A DNA stretch of 64,000 nucleotides from Limisphaera sp. GTDB taxonomy: Bacteria; Verrucomicrobiota; Verrucomicrobiia; Limisphaerales; Limisphaeraceae. Both the position numbers and the translations under genes were made by a program. The notes below the pieces were generated by a model. It worked only from the letters and a program-made list of their open reading frames with translations. It had not been told where the DNA came from and made no database searches. Positions 52,669-62,554 of the stretch are shown one piece after another. The stretch's first letter is position 1. The number at the start of each line of letters is the position of its first letter. Where the stretch lies: positions 1 through 64,000 of the forward strand of contig JANWVC010000011.1 of the NCBI GenBank assembly GCA_025057755.1. Reading direction: 5' to 3'.

Positions 52669-54144
52669 ATGCAACTCGCTGGTGGACGCGGTTTTTCTGA
52701 TCATGTGAGCTTGCTTGAGACAAACCGAAGGTGGAAGGGTGCCCTGGGGCAGCCTGCCTCGAGCCTGCGCCCCTCTTGGTGGTCCTCGGGGCGTTGGTTC
52801 GGGATCTTGGGGATGGCCTGGTTATCTGCGTTGCCTGCGGATGAAGCGCATGCAGCCGCAGCAGATGAGGCAGATTTGCGTCGAGATGCCACTGTCCGGG
52901 CCATTGAAAGGGCGCTGCCCACCGTGGTCAATATCGCGACCACACGCATCGTGGAGTATCGGGACCCTTATCAAGATCTATTCTATCAGTTTTATGGTCG
53001 GCGGGCACCTGTCGAGCGCAGAGAGGAGCCGAGCAGCATTGGATCGGGAGTAATCATTGATGAGGAGGGTTACATCCTGACCAACTTTCACGTCTTGCGC
53101 CGGGCTTCGCGGGTGTATGTGAAACTTCAAGACGGCCGTGTATTGGAGGCGGAACCATTGGTGTATACGCCGCATAAGGATGTAGCATTGATCAAGGTAT
53201 CCTTGCCTCGGGAGGAACGTCTACCTGCCATTGCTTTCGCCGGAGACGATGACTTGATCCTGGGAGAAACCGTGATCGCGTTGGGCAATCCTTACGGATT
53301 GGGAACCTCGGCCAGCCGTGGCATTCTCAGTTCAAAGGCTCGCCGGCCGCCTGTGGAGGGGGAACCGCTCGGGACTCAGGACTGGTTGCAAACGGATGCC
53401 GGCATCAATCCAGGCAACAGCGGTGGACCCTTGATCAATCTACGGGGCGAACTGATCGGCATCAACGTGGCTGTGTACCGAGAGCATCAGGGGATGGGCG
53501 TTGGGTTTGCCATCCCTGTCAAGCAGGTGAATGAGGCCTTGAGCGAGTTCTTTTCACCGGAAGTGACCAGTGCATTGTGGTTTGGGGCCCGGGTTAAAGG
53601 GTTGCACGGCCCATTGATGATTACCAGTGTTCAACCAGGTAGCCCGGCTGCGCGTGCTGCTCTGCAGGAGGGGATGGCCATCGAGAGTGTGGACGGCAGC
53701 CGTGTGCGGGGACTGGTGGAATGGAATCGGCGGATGACCGAGGCGGGGGAACGATCCGTGCGGCTGGGTGTCAGATTAGGCGGTAGCCGCCGCACCGCCG
53801 AGGTTCAGTTGGTGGCGTTTGACTCGCTTGTGCAGCAGAAGTTGGGGCTGCGCTTATTGCAACCGACCCCACAGGTGGCAGCGGCATTTCAAGTCAACCC
53901 GGGCGAGGGCCTTTTCATCGAATCGGTGGAACCGCGCGGCCCGGCTGACCGCGCGGGAATCCCGGCCCGGAGCCTGTTGGTGGGCGTGGAGGGTCAAGCA
54001 GTGGGCAGTTTGTTTCAAGTGGTGGAACTCTTGGTGCCAAAGTCCAGCGGAGAAAGGGTCCGGTTAACTTTATTGGTCCCGCGCCGGTTGGGCGTCAATT
54101 ATGTGGAGTACCGTCAGGTCACGATGGAGGTCACGCTCCGATAG
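52669..54144 (+). CDS. HtrA/DegP-like serine protease with two PDZ domains
   Basis: 491 residues. An N-terminal anchor or signal (GMAWLSALPADEAHA) precedes a trypsin-like domain: His141 (NFHVL), Asp171 (HKDVAL) and Ser251 in GNSGGPL, the intact catalytic triad. SIGSGVIIDEEGYIL is typical of HtrA. Two PDZ domains follow (about 330-400 and 405-490), with PGSPAARAALQEGMAI and PRGPADRAGIPARSLL. It presumably degrades or refolds misfolded envelope proteins in the periplasm. It stands 59 bases before the ABC cassette on the same strand. The start is uncertain; ATG at 52669 is used. Confidence 0.9.
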   Translation: MQLAGGRGFSDHVSLLETNRRWKGALGQPASSLRPSWWSSGRWFGILGMAWLSALPADEAHAAAADEADLRRDATVRAIERALPTVVNIATTRIVEYRDPYQDLFYQFYGRRAPVERREEPSSIGSGVIIDEEGYILTNFHVLRRASRVYVKLQDGRVLEAEPLVYTPHKDVALIKVSLPREERLPAIAFAGDDDLILGETVIALGNPYGLGTSASRGILSSKARRPPVEGEPLGTQDWLQTDAGINPGNSGGPLINLRGELIGINVAVYREHQGMGVGFAIPVKQVNEALSEFFSPEVTSALWFGARVKGLHGPLMITSVQPGSPAARAALQEGMAIESVDGSRVRGLVEWNRRMTEAGERSVRLGVRLGGSRRTAEVQLVAFDSLVQQKLGLRLLQPTPQVAAAFQVNPGEGLFIESVEPRGPADRAGIPARSLLVGVEGQAVGSLFQVVELLVPKSSGERVRLTLLVPRRLGVNYVEYRQVTMEVTLR

Positions 54145-54203
54145 AGACCGGCTTTTTCATCGCGGCTTGGACCAAGGGGCGATAAGCTGCCGGAGGCGAT
54201 CTG

Positions 54204-55184
54204 ATGAGCGAACCGTGGATGATCGAGGTGCAGGACTTGACCAAGCGCTATGGATCGCGAGTGGCAATCCACGGCGTTTCCTTTCAGGTGGCACGGGGTG
54301 AAATTGTGGGATTGCTTGGCCCCAATGGAGCCGGAAAAAGCACCACCATGCGGATCTTGGCGGGCTTCCTGCCGGCGACATTCGGAACAGCCCGTGTGGC
54401 GGGATATGATGTAGCTCTGGACTCGCTGGAGGTACGACGGCGCATCGGTTACATGCCGGAAAACAATCCGCTTTACCCCGAAATGCGGGTGCAAGAATAC
54501 CTACGGTTTCGGGCTCGTCTAAAAGGATTGTCGCGCCGGCGGGCGCGCGAGCGCGTGGAGGTGGTATTAGAACAATGTGGCTTGACCGAGGTGCGCCGGC
54601 GTCTCATCGGTCAATTGTCCAAGGGGTATCGGCAGCGCGTGGGTCTGGCTGATGCCTTGGTGCACGAGCCGGACCTGATCGTGCTGGACGAGCCCACCAT
54701 TGGTTTGGATCCGCATCAAATTCGTTCGGTCCGGCGCTTGATCAAAGGGCTGGCCGGGCGTCACACAGTGTTGTTGTCCACGCACATTTTGCCCGAGGCT
54801 GAGATGACGTGTCACCGCATGCTGATTCTGCTCGAGGGACGCGTACTGGCCTCAGGCACGCCCGCGGAATTGGAACGGCGCTTGAGCGGCAGTCGGCAGG
54901 TGTTGGCGGAGATCGCAGCCCCGGAGGAGGGGTTAAGATCGTTTTGGAACGCGTGCCCGGAGGTCGCAGCCTGGGAGATGGCGCCGGCCGATGACGGTTT
55001 TCACCGCTGTCTGTTGATGCCGCGTGGTGACCAGGATTTACGGCCGCAGGTGTACGCCTGGGTGCGTGAGCAGGGCTGGACATTGCGTGAGCTGAGCTGT
55101 CGTCGGTACTCGCTGGAGGACATTTACGTGCGGTTGACCGGCCAAGAGGGAGGCGGAGCATCCGACGAAGACGAGGAAGATTGA
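54204..55184 (+). CDS. ABC transporter ATP-binding protein (GldA-like)
   Basis: 326 residues. Walker A GPNGAGKST (about 39-47), the Q-loop, the signature LSKGYRQRVGLADAL, Walker B LIVLDEPTIGLDP and the H-loop STHILPEAEMTC are all present. The tail is long, ending in an acidic GGGASDEDEED. It groups with the GldA/ABC-2 type ATPases that pair with the permease behind it. The next four genes are closely spaced on the same strand and likely form one operon. Confidence 0.92.
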   Translation: MSEPWMIEVQDLTKRYGSRVAIHGVSFQVARGEIVGLLGPNGAGKSTTMRILAGFLPATFGTARVAGYDVALDSLEVRRRIGYMPENNPLYPEMRVQEYLRFRARLKGLSRRRARERVEVVLEQCGLTEVRRRLIGQLSKGYRQRVGLADALVHEPDLIVLDEPTIGLDPHQIRSVRRLIKGLAGRHTVLLSTHILPEAEMTCHRMLILLEGRVLASGTPAELERRLSGSRQVLAEIAAPEEGLRSFWNACPEVAAWEMAPADDGFHRCLLMPRGDQDLRPQVYAWVREQGWTLRELSCRRYSLEDIYVRLTGQEGGGASDEDEED

Positions 55185-55188
55185 GCAA

Positions 55189-55941
55189 ATGGCACAATTT
55201 TGGGTTTTGTTTCGACGCGAACTCGCCGCCTATTTGGTCACTTTGACGGGTTGGGTGATCATGGCAGCGGTGGCGTTTTTGATCGGACTTAGTTTCGTAG
55301 ATCTGATCCTGGCGGTGCGTCGTACGCCCCTGCCGCTGCATGTAACCGAGGTCTTCTACCAAACGCCGTATTTTTGGATCATTGTGTTGTTCAGCGGCCC
55401 GGTGATCACAATGCGGTTGTTTGCACAAGAGCGCGCGGTCGGCACGTATGAAACGCTCATGACCAGCCCGGTCCGGGACGGCACCGTGGTGGCTGCCAAG
55501 TTTGGAGCCGCCATGGCATTTTATTTGATAGTGTGGGTTCCATTAATGGTTTGTGTGGGCTTGTTGAGGCTCTGGACGGGTGAGTCTCGCGCCTTGGAGT
55601 GGCCCTTGCTGGGCAGCACCTTTTTGGGCATTGCGTTGTTGGGCGGTTTGTTCCTGAGCATGGGTTGTTTCGCCTCGGCGTTGACTCGATCGCAGACCTT
55701 GGCGGCCATGGTGGCAGGTTTGTTGGGCGTCAGCCTGTTTTTACTGAGCTTTGCCGTGGATGGCGTCGAAGGGGAAGGGATGTGGTGGGTTCGGGTGCTC
55801 GGCGCCTTCACATTGGTGGATCACATGCGCGATTTCACTCGAGGAGTCGTGGATTTGCGACCCGTGGTATTGTACGGCAGCCTCATGTTGTTTTTCCTCT
55901 ATCTGACGCTGCGCATGGTGGAGGGGCGCCAGTGGAAATAG
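55189..55941 (+). CDS. ABC-2-type permease (GldF-like)
   Basis: 250 residues, six predicted membrane helices. It has the ABC-2 features FWVLFRRELAAYLVTLTGW at the N-terminus, PYFWIIVLFSGPVITMRLFAQE, the E-R-x-x-G-T-Y-E-T-L-M-T-S coupling helix (RAVGTYETLMTSPVRDGTVV) and a C-terminal DFTRGVVDLRPVVLYGSLM. In Bacteroidota, GldF with GldA and GldG make the gliding ABC transporter; homologues occur in non-gliding bacteria. It starts four bases after the ATPase. Confidence 0.9.
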   Translation: MAQFWVLFRRELAAYLVTLTGWVIMAAVAFLIGLSFVDLILAVRRTPLPLHVTEVFYQTPYFWIIVLFSGPVITMRLFAQERAVGTYETLMTSPVRDGTVVAAKFGAAMAFYLIVWVPLMVCVGLLRLWTGESRALEWPLLGSTFLGIALLGGLFLSMGCFASALTRSQTLAAMVAGLLGVSLFLLSFAVDGVEGEGMWWVRVLGAFTLVDHMRDFTRGVVDLRPVVLYGSLMLFFLYLTLRMVEGRQWK

Positions 55942-55948
55942 GACCGTC

Positions 55949-57433
55949 ATGGAGCACGAGTCCAAAGGGCAACCTTCTTTTTCAGCAAGACGGCGTTGGA
56001 TTGGCCGGCTGCGGGTGGTGCTGGGAACCACGGCGGTGGTGGCTCTGGTGGTCATGGCCAATTACCTGGCGGTGCGTCATCCGGTGCGATGGTATGTAAC
56101 CCCGGATACGGAGTTGCGGTTGTCGCCCCAAACGCTTTCGGTCTTGCGCAGCATCACCAACGAGGTGCGCGTCACGGTCTTTTACGATCGGGAAGATCCG
56201 ATGTACTCGATGGTAACTGCCTTGTTGCGTGAATACGAGTTAATCAACCCACGGATTCGGGTGCGGACGGTCGATTACGTGCGCGAAGCCGGCGCGGCGC
56301 AACAGGTATTTGCGGAGTATCAACTGGCCGGCGCCACCAATAAGAACCTGGTGCTGTTTGATTGCCAGGGGCGGGTGATGCGCCTCGACGGCCGCATGCT
56401 TGCCCAGTTCACGTTGGAGCCAATCGCAGGCGGGTCGGAACCGGAATTTGCCCGGCGTCCTGTAGCGTTTCACGGCGAGCGTGCGTTCACCTCGGCTCTG
56501 CTGGCTGTGACCATGAGCCGACCTTTGCGCGCGTTTTTCCTGACCGGTCATGAAGAACATGACCCGGACAGTGCCCACGAGACGGTGGGGTACCAGCGTT
56601 TCGCGAATTTGTTAAGGCAGAATTGTATTGTGCCTGCCACATTTTCGCTGGAAGGCACCAATCTGGTACCGGAAGATTGTCATCTGTTGATCGTGGCCGG
56701 TCCGCTGCGACCGTTGCCCGAACCGGTGCTCCAAAAGCTTGATCAATATTTGCAGCAGGGAGGCCGAATGCTGGTGTTGTTAAACAGCTACGGGCTCTCC
56801 CGGGCGTCCGGATTGGAATCCTTGCTGGCTCGGTGGGGGGTGGAAATCACCTTATGGCCGGTATCGGATCGTGATCACACGATAACGGGTCAGGATTTGA
56901 AAGTGATTCGCTTCGGACGCCATCCCGTGGTGGAGCCGTTGTTGGAAGGAGGCGCACCGGCGGCTTTGCACTTATGGCGGCCGCGTGCTGTGAGTCGCCT
57001 GGCAGTTTCCGCGGCCAAACCGGAGGGACTCACCGTCACGGAGCTTGCTTACAGTGGCGAACGCAGCGTGTTGATGGGTGCCGGAGCCGGCGCGCGAGGC
57101 CCCTTTTCTCTGGCGGTGGCGGTGGAAAAAGGTGCCGTCCCCGGAGTGGTGACAAGTCGCGGCAACACGCGCATTGTCGTGGTGGGGGATTCGTTTTTCC
57201 TGGCCAATCAGTTGATCGAATCGGTGAACAATGCGGACTTTGGTGCGTTTGCGGTGAACTGGTTGCTGGACCGGCAGTTTTTGTTGCATCCGTTAAGCCC
57301 GCGACCTGTTCGGGAATTTCGAGTGACTCTTAGCGCTCGTCAGATGCGGGCCTTGCAATGGACGTTCTTGGCAGGGATGCCGGCGGGATTGTTGTTGATT
57401 GGTCTGGTCATTTGGTGGCGACGCCGTAGCTGA
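55949..57433 (+). CDS. GldG-like ABC transporter auxiliary protein
   Basis: 494 residues. A cytoplasmic start and TM helix (RLRVVLGTTAVVALVVMANYLA), a large periplasmic GldG-like part with the conserved Y-V-T-P-D-T-E-x-x-L-S-P (RWYVTPDTELRLSPQTL) and D-Y-V-R-E (VDYVREAGAAQQVF), the T-G-H-x-E (FFLTGHEEHDP) pattern, and a C-terminal TM helix near the end (LQWTFLAGMPAGLLLIGLVIWW). It begins seven bases after the permease, so it belongs to the same complex. GldG is the family that bridges the permease to the outside. Confidence 0.85.
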   Translation: MEHESKGQPSFSARRRWIGRLRVVLGTTAVVALVVMANYLAVRHPVRWYVTPDTELRLSPQTLSVLRSITNEVRVTVFYDREDPMYSMVTALLREYELINPRIRVRTVDYVREAGAAQQVFAEYQLAGATNKNLVLFDCQGRVMRLDGRMLAQFTLEPIAGGSEPEFARRPVAFHGERAFTSALLAVTMSRPLRAFFLTGHEEHDPDSAHETVGYQRFANLLRQNCIVPATFSLEGTNLVPEDCHLLIVAGPLRPLPEPVLQKLDQYLQQGGRMLVLLNSYGLSRASGLESLLARWGVEITLWPVSDRDHTITGQDLKVIRFGRHPVVEPLLEGGAPAALHLWRPRAVSRLAVSAAKPEGLTVTELAYSGERSVLMGAGAGARGPFSLAVAVEKGAVPGVVTSRGNTRIVVVGDSFFLANQLIESVNNADFGAFAVNWLLDRQFLLHPLSPRPVREFRVTLSARQMRALQWTFLAGMPAGLLLIGLVIWWRRRS

Positions 57434-57576
57434 GGGTTCGAAGAGATGGAGATCGGGAGGCAGCTGGGTCGACAGGCTTGTGGATCGGATGAAATGTTCG
57501 AAGGCGACGACCATCATGCCACGCCGGGCGCAGGGCGTTTCGCGAACAGAACTTGGGACGAAATCCAGCGGGAGCC

Positions 57577-59373
57577 ATGAACGCAAAATTCACAGAAATA
57601 TGGTTGGTACTGGCCGCGGCTCTGCTGGGCTTCATTTTACTGGTCGAACGTAAGTGGGAACGACCAGAGAAGGGACCGCGGGCGTTGTTGCCCGGGTTTA
57701 ACCCGGAAGAGGTTCTGGCCGTAGAGGTGCATGGGCCGGGCCGACCCTTGGTGCGAGCGGAACGAAAGGAGGGCAGATGGTGGCTTGTGGAACCTGTTCG
57801 GGATCCAGCGAATGGAGAGCGTATCGAAGCGCTGTGTTGGGCGCTGGCCTCTGAGCCGGTTCAAACGGCGTTGGGTCGGGCCGAGCTGCTGGCCAGACCA
57901 GAGGCTCTGGAGGAGTTTGGACTGGAAACACCGGTGGTGACCTTGCGTCTGTGGATGCCGGACCGTGTTGCGCAAATTCAATTTGGTCATCGGACAGCCC
58001 CGGGCGATCAGGTGTTTGTGCAATTGGTGGGTGCAGACGAAGTTTGGGTGGTCAGTTCCGAGATCCTACGGGGGTTGGCCGAGCGGCCTGAAGACTGGCG
58101 CGAACGCCGGTGGTTTGACTTTGGCAGGGACGCCTTTGACCGGTTGGTGGTGAGCAACCGTTGGGGCCGATTTGCGCTGGAAAGGCAACCCAGCTCCAAA
58201 GACTGGTGGCTGACGGAGCCGTTGCGGGCGCGAGCCGACTCGGATCGGATCGAAGCCCTTTGTCGAGAGTTGGTGGAGTTGAAGGTAGCGAGCTTTGAAT
58301 CCGAAGCGACCGAGGCGGATCTTGAACTGTACGGTCTGCAACCACCCGTGTGGATGCTAAGTTTGTTCCACGGCACTAATGCGGTGGGACGCTTCGAATT
58401 TGGCCGAACTGCAACGAACCGAGACGATTTGGTGTACGGTCGGCAGGAGGGCCGGGGTGTGATTGTTACCCTGCCCGCAAAACCGATGGAACCGTGGCAA
58501 GTGGCCCACACAGAGTTTCGGGACCGCCGGTTGTTGCGATGGAGAGAGCCGGTGGCTGCGATTGAATTCCTGGGTGAGAACAGTTTTGCCGTTCATCGCT
58601 TACCGGGGCAATGGCGACTGTTGCCCTCAGACCTGCCGGCGGATCCAGCCTTAGTTGAAGCTGTCCTGGCCCAATTGGAGCGTCTTGAGATTAGCGAGTT
58701 TGTCAAAGACGTCGTCATTGAACCGGACCTGATGCGGTACGGACTGGCGCCACCGGCCCGGCATATTGTGTTGCGTCGCGCTTCCAGCGGGACGGGCGAT
58801 GCCACTCAGACGGTTCTGGGGGAGATTCAGTTGGGCCTTATGCAGGAGGGCAAGGTGTACGTGCGGAGGCCGGATGAACCGGCTGTGTACGCAGTATCGG
58901 CGGCCGAGGTGAGCAGGTTGCCGAAAGCCCTGTACCAACTGCGTGATCGTCGCATTTGGCGTCTGGACGAGACCCGGGTTGCCACTGTTCGCATCCAAGA
59001 GGGAGCCCGCCGGTGGGATTTGGTACGACACGGCGACTATGCCTATGCACTGGCACCGGGATCGCAGGGTGTGATCAACAGTTTGGCAGTGGGCGAGGCC
59101 GTGCGCGCACTTTGTGAATTGGACGCGGTTGCATGGCTTGGAGTTGGTGAAGAGGCACTTCGAGAACACGAATTGGACCAAGGGACGTGGTCTGTGACAC
59201 TTCACTTGACAGACGGTCAGGATTTAACCGTGATTTTCGGGCGGCCACGGCCCGAGTTGCCCCTGCTGGGCGTGGTGCGTCTGGAGGGCAACCCTTGGGT
59301 TTTCCTAACTTCTCCTGTGGTTCAAGAACTGGTGTGGGCTTATTTGAAGCTGCCCGCCATACCGCCACCCTGA
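57577..59373 (+). CDS. DUF4340 domain protein
   Basis: 598 residues from ATG 57577. An N-terminal membrane helix (WLVLAAALLGFILLVERKW) is followed by an extracytoplasmic region with repeated DUF4340 features: GRWWLVEPVRDPANGERIE, LEEFGLETPVVTLRLWMP, VWVVSSEILRGLAERPEDWR, DWWLTEPLRARADSDRIEAL, LRDRRIWRLDETRV. The repeats suggest two to three copies of the same beta-rich unit. DUF4340 genes often follow GldA/F/G-like cassettes in many phyla; its biochemical role is not established. The start at 57577 sits behind GGGAGCC. Confidence 0.85.
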   Translation: MNAKFTEIWLVLAAALLGFILLVERKWERPEKGPRALLPGFNPEEVLAVEVHGPGRPLVRAERKEGRWWLVEPVRDPANGERIEALCWALASEPVQTALGRAELLARPEALEEFGLETPVVTLRLWMPDRVAQIQFGHRTAPGDQVFVQLVGADEVWVVSSEILRGLAERPEDWRERRWFDFGRDAFDRLVVSNRWGRFALERQPSSKDWWLTEPLRARADSDRIEALCRELVELKVASFESEATEADLELYGLQPPVWMLSLFHGTNAVGRFEFGRTATNRDDLVYGRQEGRGVIVTLPAKPMEPWQVAHTEFRDRRLLRWREPVAAIEFLGENSFAVHRLPGQWRLLPSDLPADPALVEAVLAQLERLEISEFVKDVVIEPDLMRYGLAPPARHIVLRRASSGTGDATQTVLGEIQLGLMQEGKVYVRRPDEPAVYAVSAAEVSRLPKALYQLRDRRIWRLDETRVATVRIQEGARRWDLVRHGDYAYALAPGSQGVINSLAVGEAVRALCELDAVAWLGVGEEALREHELDQGTWSVTLHLTDGQDLTVIFGRPRPELPLLGVVRLEGNPWVFLTSPVVQELVWAYLKLPAIPPP

Positions 59374-59380
59374 GGAAAGC

Positions 59381-62300
59381 ATGGCCAGCCGTTTATGGCG
59401 TAGAGTGGGCCGTGGCTGTCGGCTGGCGTTCCGAGCTTGTCGCTGGCTTTTCTGGGCCTTGCTGCTGGTGTTGCTCGGGACATTGCTTTTGCTGGATCAC
59501 GTCGGCTTGCCCGCAAGTTGGAAAACCGTTTTGCAGGAACAGGTTCGTCGTCAGGGTTTGGATTTGGAGTTCGCACGGCTTCGGTTGCGACTCATCTCCG
59601 GAGTTGTTGCCGATCACGTGTTGGTACGGCCCACGGGCGAGGGGACTGTCCCACGGTTGGAAGCAGAGCAGGTCCGATTGGATCTCAACTTCGGCGATCT
59701 GTTTCGGGGCCGGTTCTCAGTCGAAGGGTTGGACATTGTTAAAGGCCGTTTCATAGGCGGTCAGGATGTTACGACATCCGATCGGTTCCCCTGGCCGGTG
59801 GATCAGATCCAGGCCCGAGTATTGTTCTTGCCTGATGGCACTTGGGAGCTGCAAGAATTCCGCGCAAAGGCCGGCCCGATTCGCTGCACTCTTTCGGGCC
59901 GACTCCGGCAAGCGATCGGCCTACGGCAATGGCCTCATCTGGCTTTGAGGCCCAAGGTCCCCGCAGGCGAAGGAGATTCGGCATCGCAACTCAGCCGCTC
60001 GTGGAGACAATGGTGGGCGCAATGGGATGTGTCGGAGCCAGTCGAACTGCGAGGCCGTTTTGAAATTGATGCGCTCCATCCGGAGACACTCGAGCTACAG
60101 TTGCAAGTCCGGGCGCCGCGGGTGTCGAGCCCACGAGTTCGTCTCGAAAGGCTCTGGATCAGGGCGATGACCAAACCCGGTGTATCGAAGCCCTCTGCTC
60201 CTACTCGGCTTCCGAGTTGGCAAGTGGAACTGCAAGCTGTTGAGGCAACCATGCCGGACGTACGTGCGGAACAATTGCGAAAATTACGGATCCGCTTGGA
60301 GGCTGAACCTTCGGCAGAAGAGCCGCTCTGGCACGTGACGGGAACCGGGGAGGTTGAAACGGTGCGTGCCCTCTGGGGCAAGCTTACCCGGCTCCGAGTG
60401 GAGACACATGCTGTAGCCTCGCCCACGCCGTTTTCCTTGACTTGGCTGCGTTGGCAGGTGACAGCCGAAGAGGTTGAAACCGACCTGGCTCGAATCGAGT
60501 CTTTGCACCTGAGCGGTGAGGGGCAACCGCGTCTCTCAACCGGGCCGACTTTGGAAGCAGAACCTTGGCGATGGTGGGCTTCGTGGCAGTTCTCAACCTC
60601 CGGTCGGGTCGACCGCGTCGCCCTCCCGGATTTGACTCTGCATGCGTTGGAGTGGCATTTACAATGGCATGCCCCTGAGCTGGTGCTGGAACACTTGGTG
60701 ATGCATTTCCCCTCCGGTCCGGTGTCCGCTGAGGCACGCTTCCGCGCAGATTCGGATGAGTTGCAAGTGCGCCTCCACGCAGAGGCGGATCCACGCCATT
60801 TCGACCGGTGGTTGACTGAACGTTCACGCCGTTGGCTCGATCAGTTTCAGTGGGATCAGCCTCCGCGCATCGAGACCGAGGCTCGTGTCAAGTTGCCGGC
60901 CTGGCCGTGGCAGAGTACGGCCTGGTCGGAAGTGTGGCGTTCCGGTATAAGCCTGGCCGGCCACATCGAGCTCTTGCAAGCCAGATATCGCGGCTTCAAA
61001 GCCGAACGGGTCAGCACACATTTTCATTATGAAAACGGGACCTGGCGCTTTTCGGATCTGATTGTGCAACGACCGGATGGCCAGGTGCAGGCCGATTACC
61101 GGGTGCGTCCCTGGGAGCGCGATTATCAATGGCGGTTCCGCTGGCAATTGCCACTCGAGGCGGTTGCACCCTTGTTGGGGTCGAACCAGCTGCATTGGCT
61201 GACGTTTTACCGCGGTCAATATCCCATCCTGGTCGAGGGAGAGGTCCGCGGCGCTTTCTTACAGCCCGAAAGCGTAGCCGGAGAATGCCGCATCGTCTGC
61301 ACGAATTTCCTAATTCGCGACCTGCCCGTGGACCGCTTCGAAGCGATGCTCGGCTACACCAACGGTCGCTTGCGTCTACTCGAGCCGCGATTGGAACGGG
61401 CGGAAGGCCGCATGACGGCGCAGGGCCTGACGTTGGATTTTGCAACTCAACACGTACATTTTACCAACCTCCTTTGCCACGACGGAATCGACAAGGTGGC
61501 CGCCGCCATTGGCCCCAGAACAGCCCGGGTGCTGGCGCCGTACCGGTTTGAGACACCGCCGCTGCTTCACCTTGAGGGAACCGTGCCATTCCGCGGCATG
61601 CAGGGAGCTGACCTAAGAGTGACCGTGGACGGGAAGGCCTTCCGTTGGTGGCGGTTGAATCTGGCCGGCGTGCGCGGCAACATTCATTGGAAAGATCATC
61701 AGATTTGCCTCACCAACGTTCAGGCCCAGGGCTACGGGGGGCGATTGGCAGGATGGGCGTGGTTCGACGAATCCGCCGCGGTAGGAACCGATTTTCGATA
61801 CGAACTCACAGCTACGGAGATCGATTTGTCGGCGCTGATGCGGGATCTTCAGCCAAAACCAAGTCGAGTGGAAGGCCTCCTGGATCTGCACCTCGTGATG
61901 CATCACGGCAATACCGCGGATTGGCGCACATGGAACGGTTCGGGCGAAGCCGTTTTACGCGACGGCTGGCTTTGGTCCATCCCCGTGTTCGGAGTTCTAT
62001 CTGCGCCGCTGGATGCGCTGGTTCCCGGATTAGGCCGCAGTCGGGTCACAAGTGGACGAGCCTCTTTCAGCATCACCCACGGCGTCCTACGGTCCGAGGA
62101 CCTGGAATGTCGGGCTGCGGCCATGCGGCTGCTCTATCGTGGTCAATTAGGACTGGATGGGCGGTTGGACGCTGTAGTTCAGGCCGAGTTGTTGCGAGAC
62201 ACGTGGCTTGTGGGGCGTGTCCTCAGCCTGGCACTCTGGCCGGTCAGTAAGGTGTTTGAATGCCGCATCACAGGCACCTTGGCTGAGCCAAAGGTCGAGC

Positions 62301-62398
62301 TCTTGCATGTGCCTCGAGTCCTGACCATTCCCTTGCGCCCGTTGCAGACGCTGCGAGATTGGTTGGAATCGCCGCATTCATCGTCGGCACAACCTTGA
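59381..62398 (+). CDS. Large AsmA-like envelope protein
   Basis: 1005 residues. An N-terminal TM (CRWLFWALLLVLLGTLLLLD) precedes a long beta-rich periplasmic part. The region ATEIDLSALMRDLQPKPSRVE, then GWLWSIPVFGVLSAPLDALV, RSRVTSGRASFSITHGV and IPLRPLQTLRDWLE is the AsmA-like C-terminal pattern (DUF3971/AsmA). AsmA/TamB-type proteins are envelope bridges thought to carry phospholipids or to aid outer-membrane assembly. It follows DUF4340 by seven bases. No downstream gene is linked. Confidence 0.8.
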   Translation: MASRLWRRVGRGCRLAFRACRWLFWALLLVLLGTLLLLDHVGLPASWKTVLQEQVRRQGLDLEFARLRLRLISGVVADHVLVRPTGEGTVPRLEAEQVRLDLNFGDLFRGRFSVEGLDIVKGRFIGGQDVTTSDRFPWPVDQIQARVLFLPDGTWELQEFRAKAGPIRCTLSGRLRQAIGLRQWPHLALRPKVPAGEGDSASQLSRSWRQWWAQWDVSEPVELRGRFEIDALHPETLELQLQVRAPRVSSPRVRLERLWIRAMTKPGVSKPSAPTRLPSWQVELQAVEATMPDVRAEQLRKLRIRLEAEPSAEEPLWHVTGTGEVETVRALWGKLTRLRVETHAVASPTPFSLTWLRWQVTAEEVETDLARIESLHLSGEGQPRLSTGPTLEAEPWRWWASWQFSTSGRVDRVALPDLTLHALEWHLQWHAPELVLEHLVMHFPSGPVSAEARFRADSDELQVRLHAEADPRHFDRWLTERSRRWLDQFQWDQPPRIETEARVKLPAWPWQSTAWSEVWRSGISLAGHIELLQARYRGFKAERVSTHFHYENGTWRFSDLIVQRPDGQVQADYRVRPWERDYQWRFRWQLPLEAVAPLLGSNQLHWLTFYRGQYPILVEGEVRGAFLQPESVAGECRIVCTNFLIRDLPVDRFEAMLGYTNGRLRLLEPRLERAEGRMTAQGLTLDFATQHVHFTNLLCHDGIDKVAAAIGPRTARVLAPYRFETPPLLHLEGTVPFRGMQGADLRVTVDGKAFRWWRLNLAGVRGNIHWKDHQICLTNVQAQGYGGRLAGWAWFDESAAVGTDFRYELTATEIDLSALMRDLQPKPSRVEGLLDLHLVMHHGNTADWRTWNGSGEAVLRDGWLWSIPVFGVLSAPLDALVPGLGRSRVTSGRASFSITHGVLRSEDLECRAAAMRLLYRGQLGLDGRLDAVVQAELLRDTWLVGRVLSLALWPVSKVFECRITGTLAEPKVELLHVPRVLTIPLRPLQTLRDWLESPHSSSAQP

Positions 62399-62554
62399 AA
62401 TCCCTCGGGATCAACGGAGGCTTGCGACACTTGGCGGTGGTTCCCACCGGTGCAATGGATGGGATGGCGGTTGGTTGTGGCAAACGGAGACTTCTTTACG
62501 TGGTTGGATGAAGAGCAGAACGGTGCATAAAACTTAATCGGGAGGAGAGAACCT

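Noticed and set aside
52364..52723. Small ORFs between DUF2851 and htrA
   Set aside because: Overlap both neighbours' start regions; no motif. The gap of about 300 bases likely holds the two promoters.
62399..62554. Guanidine riboswitch ahead of the SMR gene
   Set aside because: The SMR is of the EmrE branch, and no conserved guanidine-I/II/III element was recognised in the leader.
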